Source: Clostridium grantii DSM 8605
GTDB lineage: Bacteria; Bacillota; Clostridia; Clostridiales; Clostridiaceae
Assembly (NCBI RefSeq): GCF_900129965.1
Contig: NZ_FQXM01000002.1
Span: 310,001 to 374,000, forward strand
Length of the DNA: 64,000 nt
Direction of reading: 5' to 3'
Shown: one piece after another, positions 9,200 through 16,967 of the stretch
Layout: each line of letters starts with the position of its first letter
Numbering within the stretch: position 1 is the first letter of the stretch
Translations under genes and position numbers: made by a program
The notes under the pieces: model-generated
Told to the model about the DNA's origin: nothing
Databases searched by the model: none
Seen by the model: the letters and a program-made list of their open reading frames with translations, nothing else

Positions 9200-9846
9200 G
9201 AATTGCTCCGTCAATACTGTCAGCAGATTTTAAGAACTTAGAGAAGGATATTAAAGAGTTAGAAAACAATAATATCGAGGTAATCCATATAGATGTGATG
9301 GATGGAAGTTTTGTACCTAATATTTCATTCGGATTTCCGGTAATAGAAGCATTAAGACCCATTACAAAAATGACTTTTGATGTTCATTTAATGATTGAAA
9401 ACCCTTCTAAATTTGTAGAGGATTTCTATAAAGCAGGTGCAGATATTTTAACAGTTCACTATGAAGCAGAGAGACATTTGGATAGAACAATTGATTATAT
9501 TAAAAGTTTTGGTATGAAGGCAGGAGTTTCTCTTAATCCGGCAACGCCAGTATCATCCATAAAACATTTAATTCCAAAGTTAGATCTTGTACTTATTATG
9601 AGTGTAAATCCAGGTTTTGGTGGGCAAAAATATATTGAATATTGTTCAGATAAAATAAGAGAAGTTAAAGAACTTTCAGATAAATATAATAAAGATTTAT
9701 TGATACAAGTAGATGGCGGAGTAAACAGTGATACAATCAAAAAAGTAGCTTCTTGTGGAGCAAATTTATTAGTGGCTGGATCTGGAGTTTTCAAAAATGG
9801 GGAGATAAAGAAAAATATTGATGAACTGATGGAGAAACTAGCATGA
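9193..9846 (+). CDS. rpe: Ribulose-phosphate 3-epimerase
   Basis: This TIM-barrel enzyme interconverts ribulose 5-phosphate and xylulose 5-phosphate in the pentose phosphate pathway. The whole family pattern is present: IAPSILSADF at the N terminus, HIDVMDGSFVPNISFG with metal ligands and a catalytic Asp, DVHLMI, MSVNPGFGGQKYI and the phosphate-binding VDGGV and VAGSGVF near the C terminus. The length is 217 residues. The GGGGGAA ribosome binding site lies within the 3' end of rsgA, and the stop overlaps the thiN start codon in an ATGA arrangement, which suggests translational coupling in a long operon from prpC to thiN. Confidence 0.96.
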   Translation: MVRIAPSILSADFKNLEKDIKELENNNIEVIHIDVMDGSFVPNISFGFPVIEALRPITKMTFDVHLMIENPSKFVEDFYKAGADILTVHYEAERHLDRTIDYIKSFGMKAGVSLNPATPVSSIKHLIPKLDLVLIMSVNPGFGGQKYIEYCSDKIREVKELSDKYNKDLLIQVDGGVNSDTIKKVASCGANLLVAGSGVFKNGEIKKNIDELMEKLA

Positions 9847-10478
9847 AAGTATTAATCATTTCAGGAGGGGTAGCACCCTCTTTTTCTTTGTTAACGAAAG
9901 AAATAAATAATGCAGATTTAATTATATGTGCAGATAGCGGTGCTAATCACTTATATAAGCATAAAATTGTACCCCATTACTTAGTAGGTGATTTTGATTC
10001 AATCAATTTAGATGTATTGAAGTTTTATGAAAATGAAAAATGTAATATCTTAAAATTTCCACCAGAAAAAGATTTTACAGATAGTGAACTTGCTATGAAT
10101 ATTGCTTTTGAGAATAATGCTGAAGAAATAGTATTTTTGGGTTGTACAGGCACTAGAATTGATCATTTTTTTGGAAGTCTAACTTTATTATATAAATCTA
10201 TGAAAAAAGGAATTAAGGCTTTTATTAAGGACAATAATAATGAAATCTTTATGGTGGATAAAAGTATTATTATTAAAGGAAGTGAAAAAGAAAAATTTTC
10301 ATTGATGCCATACAAAAATGAAATCTATAGATTAAATATAAAAGGTTCTAAATATGATTTAAAAGACTATAATTTAAAGATAGGAGATGGTCTTACAATC
10401 TCTAACGAATTTCAAGAAGAAAAGGTGACTATTGAGTTTGAAAAAGGGGACTTGTTGATATTTTTTTCTAGAGATTAA
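9843..10478 (+). CDS. thiN: Thiamine pyrophosphokinase
   Basis: The enzyme phosphorylates thiamine to thiamine diphosphate with ATP. Diagnostic motifs are CADSGANHLY, LVGDFDSI and FPPEKDFTDSELA in the N-terminal catalytic domain, then a GCTGTRIDHFFGSL segment. The C-terminal half is the beta-rich thiamine-binding domain. The length is 211 residues. The start ATG overlaps the rpe stop codon. No TPP riboswitch is visible upstream, which fits a salvage enzyme embedded in a housekeeping operon. It is the last large gene of the block, and a weak hairpin lies between it and spoVM. Confidence 0.93.
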   Translation: MKVLIISGGVAPSFSLLTKEINNADLIICADSGANHLYKHKIVPHYLVGDFDSINLDVLKFYENEKCNILKFPPEKDFTDSELAMNIAFENNAEEIVFLGCTGTRIDHFFGSLTLLYKSMKKGIKAFIKDNNNEIFMVDKSIIIKGSEKEKFSLMPYKNEIYRLNIKGSKYDLKDYNLKIGDGLTISNEFQEEKVTIEFEKGDLLIFFSRD

Positions 10479-10495
10479 AAAAAGTAACAAATAAA

Positions 10496-10531
10496 AGAAT
10501 GAAACATATTATAAAAGGTATGTTTTATTTT
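10496..10531 (+). terminator. Weak hairpin between thiN and spoVM
   Basis: The arms at 10496-10508 and 10519-10531 can pair for about 13 bp, with two G-U pairs and a 10-nt loop. The run after the stem is only TTTCAG, so termination would be inefficient. The hairpin could partly end thiN transcription. The CATATTAT sequence inside it also resembles a SigE -10 element that could serve spoVM, but I see no convincing -35. Confidence 0.3.
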
Positions 10532-10552
10532 CAGCAATTCTAGGAGGATAAT

Positions 10553-10621
10553 ATGAAAATTGTTGCTATCAAAATGCCTAAGTTTATAGCATCTATACTC
10601 AAAGTGTTTATAAAAAAATAA
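10553..10621 (+). CDS. spoVM: Stage V sporulation protein SpoVM (22 residues)
   Basis: This very short gene encodes MKIVAIKMPKFIASILKVF followed by IKK. The pattern MK..IK.PKF with an amphipathic hydrophobic/basic helix matches SpoVM, the peptide that recognises the convex forespore membrane and anchors the SpoIVA coat basement layer. A near-perfect TAGGAGGATA ribosome binding site sits 3 bp before the ATG. The location, just upstream of and converging on rpmB and after thiN, is the same as in other Firmicutes. At 22 residues it is slightly shorter than the 26-residue Bacillus protein; the proline at position 9 is retained. Expression is expected in the mother cell under SigE, by analogy. Confidence 0.88.
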   Translation: MKIVAIKMPKFIASILKVFIKK

Positions 10622-10650
10622 AAAATGCAATTGAATTCAATTGCATTTTT
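10621..10650. terminator. Bidirectional terminator between spoVM and rpmB
   Basis: A perfect 30-bp palindrome starts at the last base of the spoVM stop codon. It reads AAAAATGCAATTGAA followed by its exact complement. Each strand ends in a T run after the stem, so it can terminate spoVM on the plus strand and rpmB on the minus strand. Confidence 0.9.
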
Positions 10651-10661
10651 TATCTTTAGTA

Positions 10662-10853
10662 CTAAACCGCTCTTTGAATTTTACCAGAACGTAAGCATCT
10701 AGTACAAACTTTTAATGTTTTTGGGGTTCCGTTGACAACAGCTTTTACTTTTCTTACGTTTGGAGCCCATTTTCTCTTTGATTGACGATGAGAATGGCTG
10801 TACTGAACGCCAGAAATTACACCTTTTCCGCATATATCACAACTTTTAGACAT
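10662..10853 (-). CDS. rpmB: 50S ribosomal protein L28, zinc-ribbon form
   Basis: The 63-residue L28 subunit protein has the family core HSHRQSKRKWAPNV and a basic C terminus. It keeps two CxxC pairs (CDIC near residue 5 and CTRC near the C terminus), so it is the zinc-binding type. I chose the ATG at 10853, which follows a consensus AGGAGGTG. The upstream GTG at 10862 is part of that binding site. The gene stands alone on the minus strand between two plus-strand operons, as in many Firmicutes, and has its own promoter candidate and a shared bidirectional terminator. Confidence 0.96.
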   Translation of the reverse strand: MSKSCDICGKGVISGVQYSHSHRQSKRKWAPNVRKVKAVVNGTPKTLKVCTRCLRSGKIQRAV

Positions 10854-10903
10854 TAAAGACACCTCCTGTCATAAAGATAATACCTATCTATGTACCGTCT
10901 AAT

Positions 10904-10933
10904 ATTTTACCACAGATAAGAATAAAAATGCAA
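10904..10933 (-). promoter_or_regulatory. Predicted promoter of rpmB
   Basis: On the minus strand, TTGCAT (10928-10933) and TAAAAT (10904-10909) are separated by 18 bp, with TGG just before the -10 hexamer as an extended -10. It lies about 50 bp upstream of the rpmB start. This is a consensus match only. Confidence 0.55.
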
Positions 10934-11102
10934 ACAAAATTTAAAATTTACTTAATTTTTATTTTAGTGTAGCACTCAATGATTATAGCACATAAATCAA
11001 ATAAAGAGAATGCTTAAATTAAATAATCTTAAAAATTATCTATTATATTACGAAAAAAAGAGGTAATAAATAATAATGGATAAAATTATACTTAACTTTT
11101 CT

Positions 11103-11130
11103 TGATTAAAGTACTATAATAATATACAAT
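11103..11130 (+). promoter_or_regulatory. Predicted promoter of the asp23-fakA operon
   Basis: TTGATT at 11103-11108 and TACAAT at 11125-11130 are spaced by 16 bp, and the first gene starts 37 bp downstream. The remaining ~170 bp back to the rpmB promoter is A/T-rich and shows nothing else I recognise. Confidence 0.5.
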
Positions 11131-11166
11131 AAATACTATGTATGAGTATTAAGGAGGAAGATATAT

Positions 11167-11514
11167 ATGATGGAACTTTCCAATGATTTTGGCGCAATAC
11201 ATTATTCAGAGGAAGTATTAGCAGATATAGTAGGTTTATCTACTATGGAATGCTATGGAGTGGTAGGCATGGCTTCAAAAAATGCAACTGATGGATTTTG
11301 GGAATTACTAAAAGGAGAAAATTTTAGTAAAGGGGTAAAAATTCATAATAAAAATAATGTTATAAGCATTGAACTATATGTTATTGTAGAATATGGAACT
11401 AAAATTTCAGTTATAGCGAATAATATAATTCAAAAGATTAAATACAATTTAGAAAGCTATACAGGATTGAAAGTATCAAGTGTTACAGTTAATGTTCAAG
11501 GTGTAAGAGTATAG
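11167..11514 (+). CDS. Asp23/Gls24 family envelope stress-like protein (YloU)
   Basis: The 115-residue protein is an Asp23/Gls24 family member close to Bacillus YloU. Family hallmarks are the N-terminal SEEVLADIVGLSTMECYGVVGM, split here by the conserved glycines, and the C-terminal YTGLKVSSVTVNVQGVRV pattern of alternating polar and hydrophobic residues. Its exact function is not established; relatives associate with the membrane and affect envelope homeostasis. A strong AAGGAGGAAG site precedes two adjacent ATGs (11167 and 11170). It is followed 12 bp later by the fakA-like gene, the standard yloU-yloV pairing, which suggests a link to lipid or envelope metabolism. Confidence 0.9.
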   Translation: MMELSNDFGAIHYSEEVLADIVGLSTMECYGVVGMASKNATDGFWELLKGENFSKGVKIHNKNNVISIELYVIVEYGTKISVIANNIIQKIKYNLESYTGLKVSSVTVNVQGVRV

Positions 11515-11526
11515 GGGGTACTAAAA

Positions 11527-13182
11527 TTGGAATATTTAAAGATAGATGGAACGAAACTTAAAAATATGGTTATTAACGCATCTAATAAATTAGAAAGACA
11601 GAAAGAGTATGTTAACTCTTTAAATGTATTTCCCGTACCTGATGGTGACACTGGAACGAACATGTCAATGACTTTTAGAAGCGCAGCAGAAGAAATTAAA
11701 AAAAGTGATTCTAAGTCCATTAGTGAAGTTTCTAGGTTGATATCTAGAGGTTCATTGATGGGAGCAAGAGGTAACTCTGGAGTAATATTATCACAAATAT
11801 TTAGAGGGATTGCAAAAGGATTAGAAGGGTATGACCAAGTTGATTCATTACAATTAGCTGAGGCCCTATTAGAAGGATCAAAATTTGCTTATAAAGCTGT
11901 AATGAGACCTATAGAAGGAACTATTCTAACTATCATTAGAGCCGCTGGTGAAAAAGCTGTTGAAAGTGAAGAAGTGGATATTACAAAACTTTTAAAAGAA
12001 GTATGTAATTATAGTGAAGAAGTTTTAAACAAAACGCCAGAAATGCTTCCAGCATTAAAAGAAGCTAAGGTAGTGGATTCAGGTGGTATGGGTTTATTAA
12101 TTATTTTAAAAGGAATGCTTGAAGTATTATCAGAAGATTTGCAAGTTGAAATAGAAGATAGTGTAGAAGGTGCAGCTGGAGGATTGGTTTCTGCTCAAAG
12201 TAAAATTGACCCTGATTCTATTAAATTTGGCTATTGTACTGAGTTTTTTATTAAAGTTAAAGATGCAGTTAATTTTCAAGAATCATTCAAGAATACATTG
12301 AATCCTGTTGGAGACTCAATGATAGTTATTGCAATGGATGATATAATAAAAACTCATATACATACAAATGACCCAGGTTGGGTTCTTTCAGAAGCTGTTA
12401 AGCTTGGAGAACTTTCTAAAATCAAAATTGATAATATGAGAGAAGAACATAGGGAAATACTTGAAGCTGAATATGCAAGCGAACTTATAGAAGAAAAAGA
12501 AGAAACACAAAGTATTGAAGAGGAAAAAGAATATGGTTTTGTAACTGTGGTTATGGGTGAAGGGTTGAAAGCAATCTTCAATGATATTGGAGTAGACTCT
12601 GTTATTGAAGGCGGACAGACTATGAACCCAAGCACTCAAGATATTCTTGATAGAATTGAAAAAATAAATGCTAGAAATATATTTATATTACCAAATAATA
12701 AAAATATTATTATGGCAGCAGAACAAGCAAGAGAATTATCAGAAAAAAATGTTTTTGTTATACCGTCAAAAACAATTCCTCAAGGAATTACAGCTGTGAC
12801 AGAATTTAATCTAGAATCTTCAGTTGAAGAAAATTTAGAAAATATGAAAGAAGCAATCACCACTGTAAAAACAGCTTCTGTTACTTATGCTGTGAGAGAT
12901 ACTGAAATGGACGGAAGAGAAATAAAAGAGGGTAATATTTTAGGACTAATAGAAGGTAAAATTTCAGAAATTGGTGATGAAGTATACGCTGTTACTAAAG
13001 ATCTTATAAATAATTTAGTAAATGATGAAACAGAACTATTAACAGTTTTTTATGGTAAAGACTGTGATGAGGAAAAAGTTAATGAATTAATAGCTCAATT
13101 AGAAGAAAAATATGAGGATATTGATGTTCAAAGTTTCAATGGAGAACAACCTTTATATTATTTCATAGTTTCAGCTGAGTAA
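11527..13182 (+). CDS. fakA: DAK2/DegV-type kinase, fatty acid kinase FakA-like (YloV)
   Basis: The protein resembles FakA, the ATP-binding subunit that phosphorylates fatty acids held by a FakB (DegV-type) partner. The N-terminal ~200 residues are a DhaL/DAK2 domain with NVFPVPDGDTGTNM and SRGSLMGARGNSGVI, which bind Mg-ADP. The C-terminal part, with NIFILPNNKNIIMAAEQA and the TVFYG segment, corresponds to the DAK1-like family extension. The length is 551 residues. I infer a TTG start, placed 8 bp after GGGGG; no ATG fits. No FakB gene is in the window. Family assignment is firm, but the fatty acid role rests on knowledge of homologues. Confidence 0.88.
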   Translation: MEYLKIDGTKLKNMVINASNKLERQKEYVNSLNVFPVPDGDTGTNMSMTFRSAAEEIKKSDSKSISEVSRLISRGSLMGARGNSGVILSQIFRGIAKGLEGYDQVDSLQLAEALLEGSKFAYKAVMRPIEGTILTIIRAAGEKAVESEEVDITKLLKEVCNYSEEVLNKTPEMLPALKEAKVVDSGGMGLLIILKGMLEVLSEDLQVEIEDSVEGAAGGLVSAQSKIDPDSIKFGYCTEFFIKVKDAVNFQESFKNTLNPVGDSMIVIAMDDIIKTHIHTNDPGWVLSEAVKLGELSKIKIDNMREEHREILEAEYASELIEEKEETQSIEEEKEYGFVTVVMGEGLKAIFNDIGVDSVIEGGQTMNPSTQDILDRIEKINARNIFILPNNKNIIMAAEQARELSEKNVFVIPSKTIPQGITAVTEFNLESSVEENLENMKEAITTVKTASVTYAVRDTEMDGREIKEGNILGLIEGKISEIGDEVYAVTKDLINNLVNDETELLTVFYGKDCDEEKVNELIAQLEEKYEDIDVQSFNGEQPLYYFIVSAE

Positions 13183-13207
13183 AAAAAAGCCCTTGGGCTT
13201 TTTTTTG
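13181..13207 (+). terminator. Terminator of the asp23-fakA operon
   Basis: AAAAAAAAGCC, a CTTG loop, then GGC and a run of eight T residues form a classical intrinsic terminator immediately after the fakA stop codon. Confidence 0.92.
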
Positions 13208-13236
13208 TCTAAAGTAAAAAGAGTGAGGTTTATTTC

Positions 13237-15273
13237 ATGAATATAAGCGATAATATTGAAAATTTAAAAGGAGTTGGGAAAAAAACAGCTCAATTATTAA
13301 ATAAGTTAAATATAAAAACTATTTTGGATTTAATTTTATATTTTCCCACTGACTATGAAACTTTATCTTTAAATAAAAAGATTTCTAATTGTGAAGATAA
13401 AGAAAAAATATCTTTAGAGTGCTTGGTAGAAAGTATTAATAAAGACATTAGGGTTAAAGGAAATATGATTATTTCATCTATAGTTTTAAATGATGGAGAA
13501 ACAACTTTTATTGCAAAATGGTTTAATCAACCTTATATTAAAAAAGGATTTTTAGTTAACAACAGCTATAATCTCTCAGGAACTATAAAAATTCAAAAAA
13601 ATGGTTCTAGAGTCTTAATGAATGCTAAGATTTTAGGAAGAGATAAAAGTGGAAATAGTATCTCGCCAAAATATCAGTTAACAAAAGGACTTACAAATAA
13701 TTTTTTCTATAAATATACAAATGAAGCATTAAATTCTTTTGTAATTAATGAAAATTTACCCCAAGAATTATTAAGTAAGTTTTCTTTATGCTCCTTGGAT
13801 TTTGCTATAAGAAAAATTCATAAGCCAGATACAAAAGAAGAATTAAAATTAGCTACAGATAGATTAAAATTTCAAGAACTTTTTGCTTATTCCATTAAAA
13901 TTGGAGTTATGAAAGAAAAACGTTTATTAAATAACCAAGGTATTCCTTTTAAAATTGCACCAGAATTAATTAATTTAAAAGAAAAATTACCATTTCAATT
14001 AACGGAAGCTCAAAGTAAGGCGGTTAGAGAAATTTTGATAGATAGTAAAAAACCGGTGGCTATGAATAGATTACTTCAAGGAGATGTTGGATCTGGAAAA
14101 ACAGTGGTAGCGCTTATTGTTATTTTTAATGCTATTTTTAATGGATATCAAGCAGTTATGATGGCCCCTACTGAAATATTAGCAAAACAACATTATTTAG
14201 ATTTTATTGAAATTTTAAAAGATTTTTCCGTAAGAATTGCTTTTTTAGCTAGTAGTACCTCTAATAAAGAAAAAATTAGTATAAAAGAAAAACTTAAAGC
14301 AGGTGAATTAGATTTAGTTATTGGAACTCATGCTTTAATTGAAGATAATGTGGAATTTGAAAATTTGGGTATAATAGTTACTGATGAGCAACATAGATTT
14401 GGAGTAAATCAAAGAGCAAGATTATACAATAAAAGAGTAAATACTGACGTTTTAGTTATGAGTGCTACACCTATTCCGAGAACACTTTCCTTATGCCTCT
14501 ATGGCGATTTAGATGTATCTATAATAGATAAATTGCCTCCTGGTAGAAAAAAAATTGATACCTTTTGGTTTAGCAAAAAGGAAAAAGGAAAAGTTTATGA
14601 CTTATTATCAATGGAATTAAAAGAAGGTAGGCAAGGGTATGTGGTTTGTCCTTTAGTTGAAGAAAATGAAACAATGGAATTAAACTCAGTTCAACAACTA
14701 TCAGAAGAATTGAGAAGTAATAACTTAAAGGGCTTTGTGATTGAAAGTTTATATGGTAAGATGAAGCAAAAAGAAAAAGACGCAATAATGGAGAGATTCA
14801 AAAATAAAGAGATAGATGTTTTGGTATCTACTACCGTTATTGAAGTTGGGGTTAATGTGCCAAACTCTACTGTGATGATAATTGAAGATGCAGAAAGATT
14901 TGGATTATCTCAATTGCATCAATTAAGGGGGAGAGTAGGAAGAGGAAAATATAAATCATATTGTTATTTAATTGCTGATGGTAAAAGTCAAGTTACAAAA
15001 CAAAGAATGGAAACTATGGTGAAAAGTAATGATGGATTTTATATAGCAGAACAAGATTTGAAGATTAGGGGTAGTGGTCAAGTATTTGGAATAAAGCAAC
15101 ATGGAGATGAAAATTTCATGTTAGCAAATCCTATTGATGACATGAAAATATTGATTTGTGCTTCGGAAGAAGCTAAAAAAATAATGAAAAGCGCAAAAGA
15201 AGAAGATATTCTGCTTAAAACAAGTATCGCACAAAGATTAGAAAGTGAGAAAAAACTTATTTGTTTCAATTAA
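13237..15273 (+). CDS. recG: ATP-dependent DNA helicase RecG
   Basis: RecG remodels stalled forks and branch-migrates Holliday junctions. The N-terminal ~250 residues are the wedge region with an OB fold, opening with NLKGVGKKTA. The motor follows: GDVGSGKT (Walker A, about 282-289), DEQHRFG (DEAH-type motif II, about 382), SATPIPRTL (motif III), STTVIEVGV and QLRGRVGRG (motif VI). The C-terminal TRG-like region has GSGQVFG. The length of 678 residues is complete. It begins 54 bp after the fakA stop, with GAGTGAGG as ribosome binding site, and the promoter is unclear. A clear promoter for the next operon follows. Confidence 0.96.
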   Translation: MNISDNIENLKGVGKKTAQLLNKLNIKTILDLILYFPTDYETLSLNKKISNCEDKEKISLECLVESINKDIRVKGNMIISSIVLNDGETTFIAKWFNQPYIKKGFLVNNSYNLSGTIKIQKNGSRVLMNAKILGRDKSGNSISPKYQLTKGLTNNFFYKYTNEALNSFVINENLPQELLSKFSLCSLDFAIRKIHKPDTKEELKLATDRLKFQELFAYSIKIGVMKEKRLLNNQGIPFKIAPELINLKEKLPFQLTEAQSKAVREILIDSKKPVAMNRLLQGDVGSGKTVVALIVIFNAIFNGYQAVMMAPTEILAKQHYLDFIEILKDFSVRIAFLASSTSNKEKISIKEKLKAGELDLVIGTHALIEDNVEFENLGIIVTDEQHRFGVNQRARLYNKRVNTDVLVMSATPIPRTLSLCLYGDLDVSIIDKLPPGRKKIDTFWFSKKEKGKVYDLLSMELKEGRQGYVVCPLVEENETMELNSVQQLSEELRSNNLKGFVIESLYGKMKQKEKDAIMERFKNKEIDVLVSTTVIEVGVNVPNSTVMIIEDAERFGLSQLHQLRGRVGRGKYKSYCYLIADGKSQVTKQRMETMVKSNDGFYIAEQDLKIRGSGQVFGIKQHGDENFMLANPIDDMKILICASEEAKKIMKSAKEEDILLKTSIAQRLESEKKLICFN

Positions 15274-15324
15274 TAATGAATTAACAAGATGAATTTAAAA
15301 GACGTTTTTAATGTAAATTATATT

Positions 15325-15353
15325 TTGTATAACTTAGTAATATGTGTTAAAAT
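15325..15353 (+). promoter_or_regulatory. Predicted promoter of rsmD-coaD operon
   Basis: TTGTAT (15325-15330) and TAAAAT (15348-15353) are separated by exactly 17 bp, with TGT directly before the -10 hexamer. The rsmD start is 36 bp downstream. Confidence 0.7.
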
Positions 15354-15389
15354 AAATTGAAAGTTATCGTACTTAAGGAGGAAAATTAA

Positions 15390-15947
15390 GTGAGAGTAAT
15401 AGCAGGAAAAGCTAAAGGGAAAAATTTGCTTCCCCCAGATGGGATGCAAACAAGGCCCACGTTAGATAGAGTAAAAGAAAATATTTTTAATATAATACAA
15501 AATGATGTGGTAGATGCTATAGCCCTAGATGTTTTTGCGGGTACTGGAAGTCTGGGTTTGGAAGCAGTAAGTAGAGGAGCAAAAAAATGCTACTTAGTTG
15601 ATCAACATCCTACAACATTTAAATTCTTGTGTCAAAATATTAATAATTTGAATTTTCAAGAAGAATGTACAGCTTTGAATATGGATTCATATGGTGCTTT
15701 GAAAGATTTGAGTAGAAAAAAAATAATATTTGATTTAATCTTTATAGACCCACCATATGCAAAGGAAATGATTCCTTTGGCAGTAGAGATAATTACTGAA
15801 AAACATATTCTTCAAAAGGATGGTTTGATTGTTACAAAAATTGATTCTGGCGAAGATATATATAATGGAAATGAAGAAATAACTTTAGTTGACGCAAGAA
15901 AATATGGTAATACAACAGTTTGTTTTTATAGATACAAGGAGGATTAA
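15390..15947 (+). CDS. rsmD: 16S rRNA m2G966 methyltransferase RsmD
   Basis: It methylates the N2 position of G966 in 16S rRNA. The N-terminal RVIAGKAKGK and TRPTLDRVKENIFNI segments, the SAM-binding DVFAGTGSLGLEA and the catalytic DPPY motif (about residue 121) are all present in 185 residues. The start is a GTG at 15390 preceded by AAGGAGGAAAA. The stop codon abuts the coaD start, which is the near-universal rsmD-coaD pairing in bacteria. Confidence 0.95.
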   Translation: MRVIAGKAKGKNLLPPDGMQTRPTLDRVKENIFNIIQNDVVDAIALDVFAGTGSLGLEAVSRGAKKCYLVDQHPTTFKFLCQNINNLNFQEECTALNMDSYGALKDLSRKKIIFDLIFIDPPYAKEMIPLAVEIITEKHILQKDGLIVTKIDSGEDIYNGNEEITLVDARKYGNTTVCFYRYKED

Positions 15948-16430
15948 ATGAGAGTTGCAGTATATCCAGGTAGTTTCGATCCAATTACTGAAGGGCATTT
16001 GGATATAATAAAAAGAGCCTCCAAAATGTTTGATGAATTAGTAGTATTGGTTTTAATAAATCCTGAAAAAAAAGGTTTGTTTGATATAGAAGAAAGAAAA
16101 GTATTAATTGAAAAAGTAACAAAAAATATTCCCAATGTGAAAGTTAAGGCTTTTCATGGATTATTAGTTAATTATATGAAAGAAAGAGAATTGAATGTAA
16201 TTATAAAAGGACTTAGGGCTGTAACTGATTTCGAATATGAATTTCAAATGGCGCTTATGAATAGAAAATTAAGTCCCACAATAGAAACGGTTTTTATGAT
16301 GACTAGCGCTCAGTATTCCTATTTAAGTTCTAGTTCTGTAAAACAAGTAGCAAAGTTTGGCGGAGATTTAAATGATTTAGTACCAAAAGAAATTATTGAT
16401 GATGTCGTGAATAAAATTTTGAATAAATAG
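15948..16430 (+). CDS. coaD: Phosphopantetheine adenylyltransferase
   Basis: CoaD carries out the penultimate step of coenzyme A synthesis, adenylating 4'-phosphopantetheine. The nucleotidyltransferase motif GSFDPITEGHLDII (TxGH type) is at the N terminus, and the C-terminal SSSSVKQVA helps bind ATP. Other family blocks are NPEKKGLF, KGLRAVTDFEYE and MMTSAQYSYL. The length is 160 residues. It starts directly after the rsmD stop and is followed 9 bp later by an unassigned coiled-coil gene. Confidence 0.97.
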   Translation: MRVAVYPGSFDPITEGHLDIIKRASKMFDELVVLVLINPEKKGLFDIEERKVLIEKVTKNIPNVKVKAFHGLLVNYMKERELNVIIKGLRAVTDFEYEFQMALMNRKLSPTIETVFMMTSAQYSYLSSSSVKQVAKFGGDLNDLVPKEIIDDVVNKILNK

Positions 16431-16439
16431 GGTGATAGC

Positions 16440-16967
16440 ATGGAAGTTATAAAATTGTTGCAATATTTACAAGAATTAATAGAAACATCACAAAATGTTC
16501 CTATCATGGGAAAAGCTATGGTAGATAAAAAAGAACTACTAGAGGTTGTAGAAGAAATAATAAACTACCTTCCAGATGAATTTAAAAAAGCACAGTGGAT
16601 AAGTCAGGAAAAAGAAAGAATTTTGCAGGAAGCAAAGGATGAGTCAGAAGCATACAAAAGCGAAACATATGATATGCTAAGAAGAGAAATTGAAAACCAC
16701 GATATAATTAAAGAAGCCACTGTAAAAGCAGAAGAAATAATTTCTTCGGCAAGAAGAGAGGCTAAAAACATGAGGCTTAATGCAAAAGATTATGCTGATG
16801 AAATTTTATGTGATTTAGATAAAGAACTTAGTGAAAAAGGTGATCAAATGCTTTTAGCTATAAAAGAACAAAGTGAAAATTATTTGAAACATTTAGACAA
16901 TGAAATTTTCTCTTTGTCCGCAACAGTTAGAGCTAACATAAAAGAGCTAAGAGATACGGTTAAATAA
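16440..16967 (+). CDS. Conserved coiled-coil protein of unknown function
   Basis: I do not recognise a characterised family. The 175-residue product has a short globular N terminus (EVIKLLQYLQELIETSQNVP, then GKAMVDKKELL and NYLPDEFKKAQW), followed by a long, highly charged helix from about residue 55 to the C terminus with heptad-like spacing, typical of DivIVA-like or ATP-synthase-subunit-b-like coiled coils. I see no transmembrane segment or signal peptide. It appears to be the last gene of the rsmD-coaD operon. Its 3' end overlaps the 3' end of the convergent ylbJ gene by 21 bp. A septum or membrane scaffolding role is only a guess. Confidence 0.75.
   Translation: MEVIKLLQYLQELIETSQNVPIMGKAMVDKKELLEVVEEIINYLPDEFKKAQWISQEKERILQEAKDESEAYKSETYDMLRREIENHDIIKEATVKAEEIISSARREAKNMRLNAKDYADEILCDLDKELSEKGDQMLLAIKEQSENYLKHLDNEIFSLSATVRANIKELRDTVK

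Noticed and set aside
9843..10478. TPP riboswitch for thiN
   Set aside because: The gene start overlaps the rpe stop, so there is no leader in which a riboswitch could lie.
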